A stretch of DNA of 16,574 nucleotides from Tulasnella sp. 424 (taxonomy: Eukaryota > Basidiomycota > Agaricomycetes > Cantharellales > Tulasnellaceae): contig WSUB01000366.1 in the NCBI GenBank assembly GCA_019633425.1, positions 1-16,574 of the forward strand, written 5' to 3'. The notes under the pieces were generated by a model that worked only from the letters and a program-made list of their open reading frames with translations, made no database searches and was not told where the DNA came from. Below are positions 1 through 8,813 of this stretch, piece by piece (position 1 is the first letter of the stretch; the number at the start of each line of letters is the position of its first letter). A program made the translations under genes and the position numbers.

Positions 1-264
1 GGATCACCAACTGCGGTCAAGCAAACCGCTTCTAAGTTCTTCGAATTGGCCAAGACCGACCCCAACGCCAAATCTTATAACTCGATGTCCGGCTGTCTCG
101 TGGTCACAAGCAATCCTGAAAACACTGTCGGAGAGAAGTGGTTCGACGCAGGCCGACTTTCGGAAACGAGGATGGTTGCGCTTGAAAGCGTCCAAGTTCC
201 GGTGGGGGGAATGGGGAAGATAATGGCGCGGGGAGGTTTACGAACCAACACATCATCCTCATGA
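1..264 (+). CDS. 3' end of an unrecognised protein gene (5' truncated by window edge)
   Basis: Frame 1 is open from the first base to a TGA at 262-264, giving 87 residues without a start codon being required. The composition looks protein-like: a helical start (AVKQTASKFFELAKTDPNAK), then a segment with CLVVTSNPE and GEKWFDAGRLSETRM, ending in a serine tail. I do not recognise the family. There is no signal peptide or membrane segment in the visible part. Because the neighbouring genes are relics, this may also be a fragment rather than a live gene. The opposite-strand frame at 4-195 is less protein-like and was left out. Confidence is moderate that it is coding and very low on any function. 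Confidence 0.35.
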   Translation, partial: GSPTAVKQTASKFFELAKTDPNAKSYNSMSGCLVVTSNPENTVGEKWFDAGRLSETRMVALESVQVPVGGMGKIMARGGLRTNTSSS

Positions 265-710
265 ACGTATCGGGAAGTGCGGGGGAGGGACTCAGGGTGG
301 ATATAGGTAGGTTCGTGTCGTTCTTTAGTGTGCGCGGAGAGGCATCCGGATGAACAGACTTACTCCTTCAGAGGTCTTCAACATAGCAGGACTATCAGTC
401 GCTAGTGGGCCTTCTGGTCAAATACAGCGTGCTCCTGTGGAGGTGACAAACTACGTGCAGTATCGAGAGGTACGAATTTTGACCACGTCAATCTTCCTCT
501 CAGGCTCTCATCCTAATTCGTTCAGCGTGAAGTTTATACACCGTCCGCGCACGAATCTTTCAGAATTAAGCGGTCGCTTTTATGTCCATCGACATGGCAA
601 TCCGAGGCGAACCTTCAAGCGCGCTAAGCAGGCGTTCTCAGTGGAACAAAGCGGCTCAGGGTGTGCGGTCCCTTCGTAAGGATTTGCACTTCTCGACCTC
701 ACCCACACCT
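265..710. other. Stretch without a recognisable gene
   Basis: A 109-codon open frame runs from 350 to 679 on the plus strand. It contains a possible short intron (GTACGA donor near 471, CTCAG acceptor near 510). Its product resembles nothing I know and shows no domain. It leads directly into the CENP-C fragment at 711 but does not match the sequence upstream of the other CENP-C copy (5540-5660). It could be unrelated DNA brought together with the fragment at a rearrangement. Confidence 0.3.
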
Positions 711-1005
711 CGGTTCAATTTACCGGAACTACCAAGGAAATCCTCACCAACTCGAACAGCACGTATGTAACTCCTGCTCATCTCATAATTCCTTCGTTGA
801 CTTCGTTTATCTCTAGCTGTTACGAGCGGTGACTCCAACAACCCGGCAGAACCGTCCCGCAACCCAACCCAGCTTCTCAGTTGACTATGACTCCATCCCA
901 GATTTTGGCACCGAAAAGGGAAAAAACTCTCGACCGACCTTGCTCCAGCAAAGCCACGAGGAAGTAGCAGTAACAGCCACCTCACCAGCGAAGCTTCGCT
1001 CACGG
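711..1005 (+). pseudogene. CENP-C/Mif2 N-terminal-region fragment, decayed
   Basis: This stretch is a diverged copy of 5690-6050 in the CENP-C-like gene further right. Shared landmarks are a KEIL/VTNSN-type segment (AAGGAAATCCTCACCAACTC here), an intron at the same place (763-816, with good GTATGT donor and CTCTAG acceptor), then TTRQN..ATQP...VDYDSIP, matching TSRQN..ATQP...VDYASIP in the other copy. A one-base length difference just after the intron puts the frames out of step, and the serine-rich part that follows has several indels. There is no start codon, CENP-C motif or cupin, so no function is expected. The copy at 5690 has an extra intron (5704-5771) that this copy lacks: here the flanking exon sequence is continuous. 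Homology ends near 1005, exactly where the minus-strand transporter copy A begins. Confidence 0.62.
763..816 (+). other. Conserved intron inside the CENP-C fragment
   Basis: This is a 54-base GT-AG intron (GTATGTAACT to CTCTAG). Its retention in a decayed copy argues that the fragment arose by DNA duplication, not by reverse transcription of a fully spliced message. Confidence 0.5.
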
Positions 1006-1985
1006 CAACCACTGCCCTTCGAACGGCAAATGACGACAGGCTGACTCGCATACCCGAACCATCATTGCTGCCCCAACCTCTCATTGAACGACCTCCTTTG
1101 GCCTCTCAGCCGGGGGGGAGGGGGTTGTAGAGTGGCGGCGTGGACGATACTCGACCCAACAACGAACGGGACCGCGATTCTGAAATCGAAAAGGGCAACG
1201 GAAGCGAGGAACGAGTTGATCATGCTCAAACTCGTCGCAAAACCCTTCATGATGTTATCGGTGTATTTGATGACCACGGCGGTGACCAACCCTCCGAATA
1301 TCTGCATGGGAACCGTAGCCCGAGCCATCCACCGAAGTTCTCGAACAGCTTTCACAGCCTCCCGCCTGACGATGCTGATGTCGAGTTTCCGGAGAAGAAT
1401 ACGGGGACAGGTGCCAGGAGGAGGGAGAATATGGAAAGTTGGATGTTGCGGACCCAACAAGGCAGATTGAGATTCTTTGAGCACCATCTCGAAGTAAACT
1501 CCTACCAGTCCGGATGTAACGGAAGCGGAAGAAACGGCCAAAAATTCCCTTCAGAGGGTTCATTACGTGCTTCACGACCGAATCTCCACCGCTGCTACCA
1601 CCATGCGCGGCAGCTCCCGTTTGGATCTACACGACGCCAGCCCCGATCGCCAACCCCAACAAACCGAGCCATTTCACAGTGCTCAACCTCTCCCTCAAAA
1701 TTCGCGGCCTACGATTTGCAGCTGGTCCTGAATGATGTACAAGATGGCCGGGATGGACAGTTTCCAGCAGTCCAAACCGAACACTTTGACCTGACTTCCT
1801 TAACTGTCCAGCCAACCGACTGGTCGAGTGCACGAAGGAAGGTGGGGAGGCGGCGGTTGGATTTGGCGAGCAAAACTGTATCCGGCTTTTGGAGCGGTGG
1901 CTTCGGTGCGGAGTAGAGCGATAAAGAGGGAGATGGATCATTTGAGAAGTTCGTTGAGAAGGAATGACGGCTTTTTCATAATGAA
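1005..1985 (-). pseudogene. Nucleotide-sugar transporter pseudogene, copy A (UDP-galactose/UDP-GlcNAc type, 5' truncated)
   Basis: Read on the minus strand, the product carries the hallmark of Golgi UDP-galactose/UDP-GlcNAc transporters of the SLC35A/Gms1 family: GGLVTAVVIKYTDNIMKGFA, then SFLASVALFDFRIAVPF and VVGSSIV. Further N-terminal parts are also readable: a LLNELLK segment near 1965, KWLGLLGLAIG near 1650, IQTGAAAHG just after it, and GVYFEMVLK near 1495. Such proteins have about ten membrane helices and exchange UDP-sugar for UMP in the Golgi membrane. This copy is dead: the first two helices are missing (homology stops near 1985), LLNELLK is followed by TGA where glycine is expected, a TAG stands before IQTGAAA, and the segments lie in different frames. 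The C-terminal tail (ISLSS-like motif) fades near 1005. It is a paralogue of copy B at 2477-3757. Confidence 0.75.
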
Positions 1986-2476
1986 AAATAGGGAAAAGGA
2001 AAGGAACAGAAGATCATAAAAACACAATTGAGAAAGGTTAGAAACCTACATGTCGTAGACATTTGTATAATATCGAAGTATTATAACAAATAGTTATCGT
2101 TGCCTTGGCTTCGGTGGAAGAACTTAGCGGAGTAGCGAGAATAGCTAAGAGTAACGCGTAAAAACACGATCGTGGCATCATCACATCAGCACCGTCGGTC
2201 CAACTAATAAGCCAAAAAGCCTAACGCAGAGAAATAGTAAAAAGAAAACAAAATCTCGGTATAATATTGCTGATCCCACAAAAACAAAGAAAACCGGCAT
2301 CGCTCAACGACCCGAAGACAATCCGAACATCTCGCTTCCCGCAGATCCCGAGCTCCTGTGCCCATCCGATCCTCCCATCCCAGTCATGCCAAGGTCAGCG
2401 TTCGATTGATTTCGGCTTGGAGATTTAGAAGTATAGAGCGAGGCCCGAGAACAAGTTCGGTTGAGAAGCGTTCAGT
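1986..2476. other. AT-rich spacer, probable 3' flank of transporter copy B
   Basis: No gene was seen. Read on the minus strand this follows the stop codon of copy B and is AT-rich with several T-runs, as expected for a fungal 3' untranslated and downstream region. The strip at 2010-2110 (ATATCGAAGTATTATAAC and similar) is the most AT-rich. No repeat or RNA gene was recognised. Confidence 0.4.
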
Positions 2477-3757
2477 TTACTCAGCCAGTCGCGACGGGAA
2501 GTATCCTCCTTGACCGTTGGATGAAGGGTTTGAAGGACAATTGATGAAGCCTTTAACAGCCGAGACGATCGATCCTGGCGTAGGGAGGGGGGGTTTCTTC
2601 TTTGGGTTCATGTCACCGAGGATGGGTTGGCTCGAGTCGATGGGTGATCCAGGTACGTTGGCTGACTTGCGTCCACCGCCCTTCAACGACAACGACGAGA
2701 GGCTAATTTGCATACCTGCGCTATCATCTCCACCCAGCTTCCCGTGAGCGACTTCCTTGGGCTTCTCCTGGACAGGTTGGTTATAGAACCACGTAATAGC
2801 GGGGAGGATGCTCGATCCAACGACGAACGGGACTGTGATGCTGAAATCGAAGGATGGAAGCGAGGAACGAGATGATGATGCTTAAAACTCGTCGCGAAGC
2901 CTTTCATGATGTTGTCGGCGTACTTAATGACCACGGCGGTGACCAACCTCCATCGGACCGTAGCCCAAGCCCATCCGCCAAAGTTCTTGAATAAGTTCCA
3001 GAACCACCCCGCATGATGACGTTGACGTCGAGTTTCCGGAGAAGAATACGGGGAGGAGGGCCGGGAGCAAGGAGAGTAAGGGACTTTGCGAACCGACAAG
3101 TCGGGGCGAGATCCTTTGAGAGATGAGATGCTTCACGACCGAATCTCCACCGCTTCCACCACCATGCGCGGCAGCTCCCGTTTGGATTTTGCACAAGGCC
3201 GACTCCCGATCGCCAAGCCCAACAAATTAAGCCACTTGACGGTACTCCGCCTCATCCTCGACATCAACACGCGGGAATCCGGCGGTGGTGAGAATCTTCA
3301 TTCTGGGACGTCACTTGGAACGGGGTGATGGCCGAATTCGAGGCCGTTGACGAACTGCAAGTTGTTTTGAAAGATGTACGAGATCGGATGGACAGCTTCC
3401 AGCAGTTCGGGATGACCACTTCCCGGCCCCGCTTCCTGGACCGCCCACTGGTCGAGCGCGCAAGGGAGGGTAGGGAGGCGGCTGCGACCGCGCGTTGGAC
3501 TTGGCGAGCAGGGTGCCATGGGCTTTCGGAGCGGTGAGGACAGAGGTAGTGGTGATTCGCGTTCTGCCGGTGTCGGGTTAGGTGTGGAGGAGAGTAATGA
3601 AGAAACGGGGTGGATCCCTCGAGGAGTGCGTTGAGAAGGACCGCGGCACTTGCGAAGTAGGTCTTGGACGGGGAGGTCCATACGCGTGAGTAGTGTACCA
3701 TGACCCGGTGAAGGCAGCAGTCTGAAGGGCAAGGTTTACGAGTCCGATTAGTTGAGA
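2477..3757 (-). pseudogene. Nucleotide-sugar transporter pseudogene, copy B (nearly full length, several frameshifts)
   Basis: The minus strand shows an almost complete SLC35A/Gms1-type transporter in pieces. From the N-terminal side: LIGLVNLALQTAAFT (about 3757-3712), then in another frame VMVHYSRVWTSPSKTYFA and VLLNALLEGS (3704-3620), NCWKLS (3400s), QNNLQFV, FQVTSQ, IQTGAAAHG (3190s), LLSLLPALLPVFF, then WFWNLFKNFGGWAWATV (3000s), VTAVVIKYADNIMKGFAT (2945-2890). The C-terminal cytosolic tail (ISLSSLSLKGGG, NVPGSPIDSSQPILG, YFPSRLAE) ends at TAA 2477-2479. Changes of frame separate the first two pieces, the region around 3280-3320, and the segment after KGFAT where the SFLASVALFDFR-like sequence is out of frame. 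A functional transporter would need one open frame of roughly 350-420 residues, so this copy is probably inactive. It shares long stretches with copy A at DNA level (for example around 3140-3190 and 1580-1630). Confidence 0.75.
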
Positions 3758-4583
3758 GGTTTAGAGTGTGAGCGAGGCGGCGGCTGGTGGCGGGGGAGCG
3801 AGGCTATAAAGTGGGGTGAGACCGGCAGTCAGCAATGCAATCTACCCCTTTTTTTCCGTCCCCCGGACCTACGACACCCTCGACATACGGGACGAATTTG
3901 GAAAGCATTCCAAACAGCTTGGGCGCAGGATCCGTTTAGGAGAAACAGGAGTCTGGCCTGGAGGTGCTACCGAGAGCGAGTCTTCATGTCCAGCTTTCTC
4001 AACGAAGTTCGCTATCGTTTGTCGGGGCTTGAGGCTGAGGGGAATGAGAGTGATGGTGAGGCTGGCTGGCCTGAGGGAACGGGGAATTCGAGATGGAGGT
4101 CACTCAAAAGTGAATCTCGCAGTACGGGGAAGAGGGAAGAGAGATGGGAAGGGGCAGGATGGGGGGATTATTCCAGAGGTGTGTGGCACGGGGACCTGAA
4201 ATTCGAATCTTATCACCAAAACCCTCATCGTATCCAATTTACCTCTCGCATCAATTTCTGCATTCCCTTTCAGTCTTCAAAGGCTACATACTTCTCTTTC
4301 TACCGACCTCGGATGCGAGTACTCCCAACCCTCCGCAGATCAACATTTCGAAACGAATAAGCCCCTGGCTCCGGGGTCTCGATCGTGAAGGTTGGAAGTA
4401 TTTGAACAAGCTGTAAACGCTTACCAAGATATAGTAATAGCCGGGAGAAGTTTAATTTTACTGTTGCATACAGTTGGGGAGAGTTCCTGAATCGATGGGT
4501 CGTTTTGGATTCAGCATTTACCCAAATCCTGGTGGGAGGAGGACGAACTGGCGATGCACAGGTATGTCTGCAGGATCGACACT
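3758..4583. other. Spacer upstream of transporter copy B; no gene recognised
   Basis: This lies 5' of the minus-strand transporter copy and would have held its promoter. A TATAAA sits at 3805-3810 on the plus strand, which does not point at the transporter. A pyrimidine-rich run (CCCCTTTTTTTCC) at about 3844-3857 is purine-rich on the transporter strand. Overlapping plus-strand open frames at 3752-4360 and 4144-4416 have arginine/glycine-rich, low-complexity products without recognisable domains. I do not regard them as genes. Confidence 0.35.
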
Positions 4584-4607
4584 ACTGTACTATTTCGTTA
4601 AAACAGG
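4584..4607 (+). repeat. Left terminal inverted repeat of the 683-base element
   Basis: Twenty-four bases are perfectly repeated in inverse orientation at 5243-5266. The T just outside (4583) is also matched on the other side. Confidence 0.8.
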
Positions 4608-5242
4608 ATGTCCCGCGTCCCAACCCCCGATCCGGACCGGTAAATTTTGAAAATGTCCCCGGTCCCGACTCCCGAGGGTCTCCACCGGTCGGGACAAGTG
4701 TCCCGCCGGTAAGAAATAGATATCAAAATAAGGCTCACCTAGATATACAGGGAATATTTAATGGGTTCTCAAGCGACAATAGAAGACCCTAGCTCTATTC
4801 CCAAGGAACCGGGCGCGATGACCAACTTAGCGAGACATGGATACTTGCCACTGTTTTGGACGTCTGCTAGGATCATTGGTTCCGGATGAGAACAAGAGGG
4901 AGAACTATGCGTACGAGGGTGTGAAATGCAAACATTACGATTACCACATGGTCTACCAACGTAAACCGTCGCATAATATTGCTTTTGATTCTCAGACAAA
5001 CGGTTTCTTCAGACTGGGAGCTCCCGAAGAGCCCCAAATAACGTCTAAATTTATAAGCATATTGATCTTCACAGTATCTAAGATACCAACAGACTGCTTT
5101 GGGGCACCCGCCGCCTACTTGGCGACGAACCGCTCCGGTAAGGTAAAAATTTGTCGCCCGGTCCCCACTAGTCGCGCCGTCCCAAAGCGCCGCGCCGGTA
5201 CCATTGCGCCGGTAAAAAATTTGTCCCGATGTCCCTTATGCG

Positions 5243-5266
5243 CCTGTTTTAACGAAATAGTACAGT
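5243..5266 (-). repeat. Right terminal inverted repeat of the 683-base element
   Basis: This is the exact reverse complement of 4584-4607. It is followed by ACT, the same three bases that precede the left end. Confidence 0.8.
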
Positions 5267-5269
5267 ACT

Positions 5270-5659
5270 TGCTCAGTCGTTTTGCGCACAGTCCTATTCT
5301 TCTCGCTAAATCACGATGAGGCTCGAACATAAACTGGTAATTGAATGCCAGAGCGTGGGTCTTCCCTCGAGTTGATAAGGACGAGGCGGCAACTTCGGTG
5401 TCTTTGCTCCGTGCACGTGTGTGATGACGGCACTCCTGCTTCCGGACACCAACCTCGCCTTGTCCTGACATCTTCCAACACGACTCTCCTTCAGAACGTT
5501 GCAATTCCTCGTTCTTCGCGCGGATTGATGCTCAATGTCTGAAGAACAGCCATGACGTCAGAGCCTATACGACCCATCAGTTAACCTTCAAGATCCCCAA
5601 CCCACCAAATATCAGAGGTGGACCGACGCTCCCAAGGTCCCTGCCAAGTTCGGAAAGGT
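5270..5659. other. Spacer and possible diverged 5' end of the CENP-C-like gene
   Basis: No gene could be fixed here. The first CENP-C exon may start in this stretch: around 5560-5645 one frame reads NLQDPQPTKYQRWTDAPKV, which looks protein-like but has no start codon in frame and does not join the next exon without a frame change. No CENP-C N-terminal (Mif2_N) signature was recognised. Confidence 0.3.
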
Positions 5660-7784
5660 GTTAGAGCACCTCCGTCGTATCGCAACGATGCTAACTTTGG
5701 AAGGTACGGTCCACCGTCATGAATATTGAACCGGTCTAACTAACAATGGGACATCATTCTGACTGGAGCAGAGCCGCCAAAGAAGTCCTCGCAAACTCGA
5801 ACATTTCTTATGTAGCTCTTACTCCTTTCCTATTACCCGTTCTCGTTAACCTTTGCCTGTTTCCAGCCGTTACGACTACGACTTCAACAAGCCGGCAGAA
5901 CGGTTCTGCAACCCAACCCACGCCCGCAGTAGACTACGCCTCCATCCCAGAACCGTCCACCACGAGGAAAGCTCTCGGTCAATCTACCTCCAGCAAGGCT
6001 GCTAGCAGTAGCAGTAACACCCGCCCCACCACCAAGCCTCGTTCAATTCAATAAACGTCCACTTCATCCCGTAATGTCTCCGCTCCCGCCAAGTCCACCG
6101 CAAAAGGAAAGTGGGCCGCTGCTCTTTCGGCTATCGCAGAAGACGAATACGACGATATAGACGAGCATGGGGAAAGCAACATGAGCATGGCGTCTGTTGT
6201 CGATCGGAACCAGGCGGCAGAGAGTCATGCGGGTCGCTTCAGCCAGGAGGTCGACGACGACAGTGGAAACGAAGACTTTGGGTATAACGGCGATGATAAC
6301 GACGGTGGAATGGACGTTGATCAACCGGAGCAAGATCCAATTCCAGAACCACCCTGGTCGGAAGCGAACGACAAAGCTCACCGGCACCGTGTTGAGACCC
6401 CGTCGGACGAGGAGATGGCGGAGTCTGGGATCGGAAGGAATGATGATGATATACCTGCTCCCGATGACGATGACCAATTCGACGTCGGGGGTGGATATGA
6501 TGACGAGCCACAACAAGAAGAGGAGGAGGAGCCGGAGCCCAAGGAGAGTCCAAGAAGCAAACGGGCTAGGCTGGCTCGGGAGAAGAAAGAGAAGGAAAAA
6601 GGAGAAGGCTAAGCAAAATCTGGAACCGTTGAGGCAGAAGGATCCTAACGCCCAGCCGAAGAAGACTAAGCGGAACTTTGAACCACGTAAGTTTCTGCTC
6701 AGGTCGTTTTGCTCATCTGCGCACTTTGTTACTCATCCACGACCTTTTACCGGCCGCAGAATCTGACGACGACGATACTGGGCTTCGTCGAGGAAAACGA
6801 CAGCGATACGCTCCTCTTCAATGGTGGCGAGGAGAGCACGCCGTCGTCCGTCGCCCACGAGCTGAACGAAGCTCCAGTGCCAATCATCTCAGAAATCATG
6901 CGGATACCGGAAGCACAGCCCGAGCCCCTAAGCAAGAAGCACCGACGACGGGGTACGACCAAGCCTCCAAGTAGCAGGAAGAACGAACTAACTCGAAGCA
7001 GGCGGAGGTTTGGGTTGAGAATCCGGATGAAGGATGGGATGCGGAGACGCAGCAGAAGGCTATGGTGATCGATTACGACACTAAACAGGAGATTGAGAAA
7101 GGTATGGCTGCCAAAATTCATGGGCTGGATTGTGGGGAAAGCTTATCTGTGTGTTCTCGCCCCTCCAGTGATTGCTCAGACGGCAGCAATGCTAAATCCC
7201 AAGCAGCCGTTGAACGCCACATATGCGTTCCAGAAAGTCTTTTCAGACGGCGAGTTCGTCGCCGGGGGTGTGTTGGAGATCCCGGTTGGTGGAAAGAAGC
7301 TCAGCAAGCCTGCGAGAGACAACACATATGTGCGTATCCAGGATACCGGCGCTCTATTGAGAAGAGGGACAGCTAACACGCCTCCCACAGCTGTTTTACT
7401 GTATCGAGGGAGCCGTCCGCGTTACGGTTCCCCGGAGCACGTGTGTGATCGCCCGCAACGGGATGTTCATGGTTCCTCGAGGTGGGCGAGATCCTTTTGC
7501 TTTCCCCACGTGGTAATCCATTGACATCCTTTCAACCCATTTCGTTAGGAAATCAATACTATATCGAGAACATTTCTGACCATGATTGCAAGTTATTCTT
7601 CGCGCAAGCACAAAAGGTCACAGAGAAGATGATCCCTTCGCCGACGAAGCAAGCGTCGATGGTCCCGGCTGGGCGAGATGCGAGCGCAAGTCAAACGCCT
7701 CGACCGGCTGCACGTGTTGGGCCTCCGGCTGGTTCAGGGTCACCGTTGAAGACGAAAAAGATTGGGACTAACTCGAAGCGGTGA
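5660..7784 (+). pseudogene. mif2: CENP-C/Mif2 inner-kinetochore protein homologue with disabled reading frame
   Basis: CENP-C/Mif2 binds CENP-A nucleosomes and dimerises through a C-terminal cupin. Readable parts in order: PPSYRNDANFG (5669-5701); serine/threonine-rich TTSTSRQN...VDYASIP (5868-5950); an acidic, DDDD-rich middle (6120-6540); KRARLAREKKEK (6558-6593); PKKTKRNFEP (6656-6685); the CENP-C motif-like GLRRGKRQRYAPLQWW (6780-6828); PVPIISEIMRIP; KQAEVWVENPDEGWDAE; then the cupin with MLNPKQPLNATYAF, FSDGEFVAGGVLEIPVGG, LFYCIEGAVRV, GMFMVPRGNQYYIEN and CKLFFAQAQKV, ending at TGA 7782-7784. Introns: 5704-5771, 6687-6759, 7102-7168, 7330-7390, 7482-7548, all GT-AG. Damage: TAA at 6052-6054 where translation otherwise continues in the same frame; frame changes near 6600, 6853 and 6995; and at 5809 the donor that is GTATGT in the other copy reads TTATGT. 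Introns and cupin are intact, so loss is recent, or the lesions are sequencing errors. Another, functional copy is expected elsewhere in the genome. Confidence 0.8.
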
Positions 7785-7814
7785 TATGGATTATGGCTAT
7801 GGTATACATCTTTG

Positions 7815-7935
7815 GTTATGCGGGTCTCTTTCGTTTCCTTCTAACTCAACCTTTTCTGTGCGTCTTTGGTGTACTTGGTATCATTTTCTCATCAGTCTTT
7901 GTACTTCGCTATCCTTTATTTTTTCTCTGGCCTTA
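7815..7935 (+). repeat. T-rich 3'-flank repeat, copy 1
   Basis: About 110 bases beginning GGGTCTCTTTCGTTTCCTTC resemble 13363-13470, which begins GGGCTCTTTCGTTCCCTTCT. They stay in register through GGTGT, TATCATTTTCTC, TTTGTACTTC and ATCCTTT. Copy 1 starts about 30 bases after the CENP-C-like stop, copy 2 about 55 bases after the NLR stop. Similarity was judged by eye. Confidence 0.55.
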
Positions 7936-8370
7936 TCTTGGTTTTACTCGTCTTTTGCCAAAAGTGCGGTGAGGGATGGAAAGCCGCGATCAGTGTGTTC
8001 GGTATTTTCCCTTGAGACTCAGCTCTAGCCTCTGACATATATAAGTATCCCCCCAGCCGAAAGCGTGAAAACCAGTCTCTCTGATGTAGCCCTCAACGAT
8101 ATCACATGTGTTCGTTGGTCGGGAAAGTCAATATTGAGGCAAGGCTTTGGTGGATATGTGAGACGTCGACGGCGCGACGGTCACGAAATCATCATCACGT
8201 TCGTTCGGTCCCGTCGCCTCGCGCCTCGCGCAGCTCGGCTAGTGCACCTGCCTTTTTTGCACCACCGACGTTCAAAGGCTTCAGTCTCAACTGATGCTGA
8301 TAACTTCACAAAGATACAGAAAATGACACTACGCACCTAGGAGGGAAGGCGTAACCCTCCCTGTCAAACA
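7936..8370. other. Spacer between the CENP-C relic and the NLR upstream region
   Basis: No gene was recognised. A TATATAAG sits at 8038-8045 and could be a TATA box for a rightward transcript. The only open frame behind it (8065-8340, 91 codons) is arginine-rich and shows no domain, so I do not call it a gene. Confidence 0.35.
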
Positions 8371-8625
8371 CGAGGCGGGCTGGTGCTCGAAGGCTGGAGC
8401 ACGTCGGCTATTCGCATAACTCCCGCTTCCCCCCAGGCGTGCATGCCGGTCTCTGCGACACCACACTGAATCCTTCTCAAGCTTGTAGGGGGTGGCCTGC
8501 GTGTCCAGCACCCGGCGCGCTGGTGCTTGAAGGGATGTCAATTTTTCAATTAACCTATTTTGGCAACAACTCCTGCCATCCCCCAGGTGTGCATGCAAGT
8601 CTCCGGGAATCTTTCTCAAGCCTTT
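8371..8625 (+). repeat. Tandem duplication in the NLR upstream region
   Basis: Two diverged units lie about 140-150 bases apart. Both carry GGCTGGTGCTCGAAGG / GCGCTGGTGCTTGAAGG (8377 and 8517), then CCCCCAGGCGTGCATGC / CCCCCAGGTGTGCATGC (8430 and 8580), then AATCCTTCTCAAGC / AATCTTTCTCAAGC (8469 and 8609). The shared words are much better conserved than the DNA between them, which suggests regulatory sites, though a simple old duplication would look similar. The second unit ends about 190 bases before the NLR start codon. Confidence 0.6.
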
Positions 8626-8739
8626 GTGTCTCGATTGTAAGTGGCTTCACGAATTTGGACCAAAATGGAAGATTCTACTCAGGGCCTCGTGTCTCCCTCC
8701 CCTTTCAAGGCTGTTCTGGGCACTTGCACTGCACGTCCA

Positions 8740-8813
8740 ACGCAGTCCCGGCTTCCCTCCCTTATTTATCTTCCCCCAACACCCCTTCTACGCACTCCCT
8801 CTACACCCCAATC
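8740..8813 (+). promoter_or_regulatory. Probable core promoter and leader of the NLR gene
   Basis: An AT-rich TTATTTATC at 8762-8770 lies about 45 bases before the ATG and is followed by a C/T-rich leader (CCCCCAACACCCC, CTCCCTCTACACCCC), a common arrangement at fungal transcription starts. The start codon context is CCAATCATGT. Confidence 0.4.

Larger units (their letters stand above)
4584..5266. mobile_element. 683-base non-autonomous DNA transposon with terminal inverted repeats
   Basis: The left end reads ACTGTACTATTTCGTTAAAA followed by CAGG (4584-4607). The right end, reverse-complemented (5243-5266), is the same 24 bases. A possible 3-base target duplication, ACT, lies at 4581-4583 and 5267-5269; since the repeat itself starts with ACT this is suggestive only. 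Just inside both ends are GC-rich clusters built from CCGGTAA, GTCCCG and AAATTT-type words (about 4611-4712 left, 5128-5240 right), in opposite orientation, as expected of transposase-binding subterminal repeats. The middle (4720-5100) is of ordinary composition and has no complete transposase frame. A short plus-frame stretch near 4911-4970 (VKCKHYDYHMVYQRK) faintly recalls a BED-type zinc finger, too weak to name a superfamily. Terminal repeats are certain; element class is inferred. Confidence 0.75.

Noticed and set aside
1140..1916. 258-codon plus-strand open frame
   Set aside because: It is the antisense of transporter copy A; the minus strand carries recognisable transporter motifs, and the plus product has no domain.
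711..3757. Repeat-induced point mutation as the cause of decay
   Set aside because: Many lesions are insertions and deletions; I saw no dominant C-to-T pattern, though I did not count dinucleotides.
3752..4360. 202-codon plus-strand open frame
   Set aside because: Arg/Gly/Trp-rich product with no motif, overlapping another open frame; looks like a chance frame in GC-rich DNA.
6181..6612. Acidic 143-codon frame as a separate small gene
   Set aside because: It continues the CENP-C-like frame from before the stop at 6052 and is followed, one frame over, by the rest of that protein, so it is part of the relic.
8065..8340. 91-codon frame behind a TATATAAG
   Set aside because: Arginine-rich, no domain, no codon pattern or neighbour that supports it.
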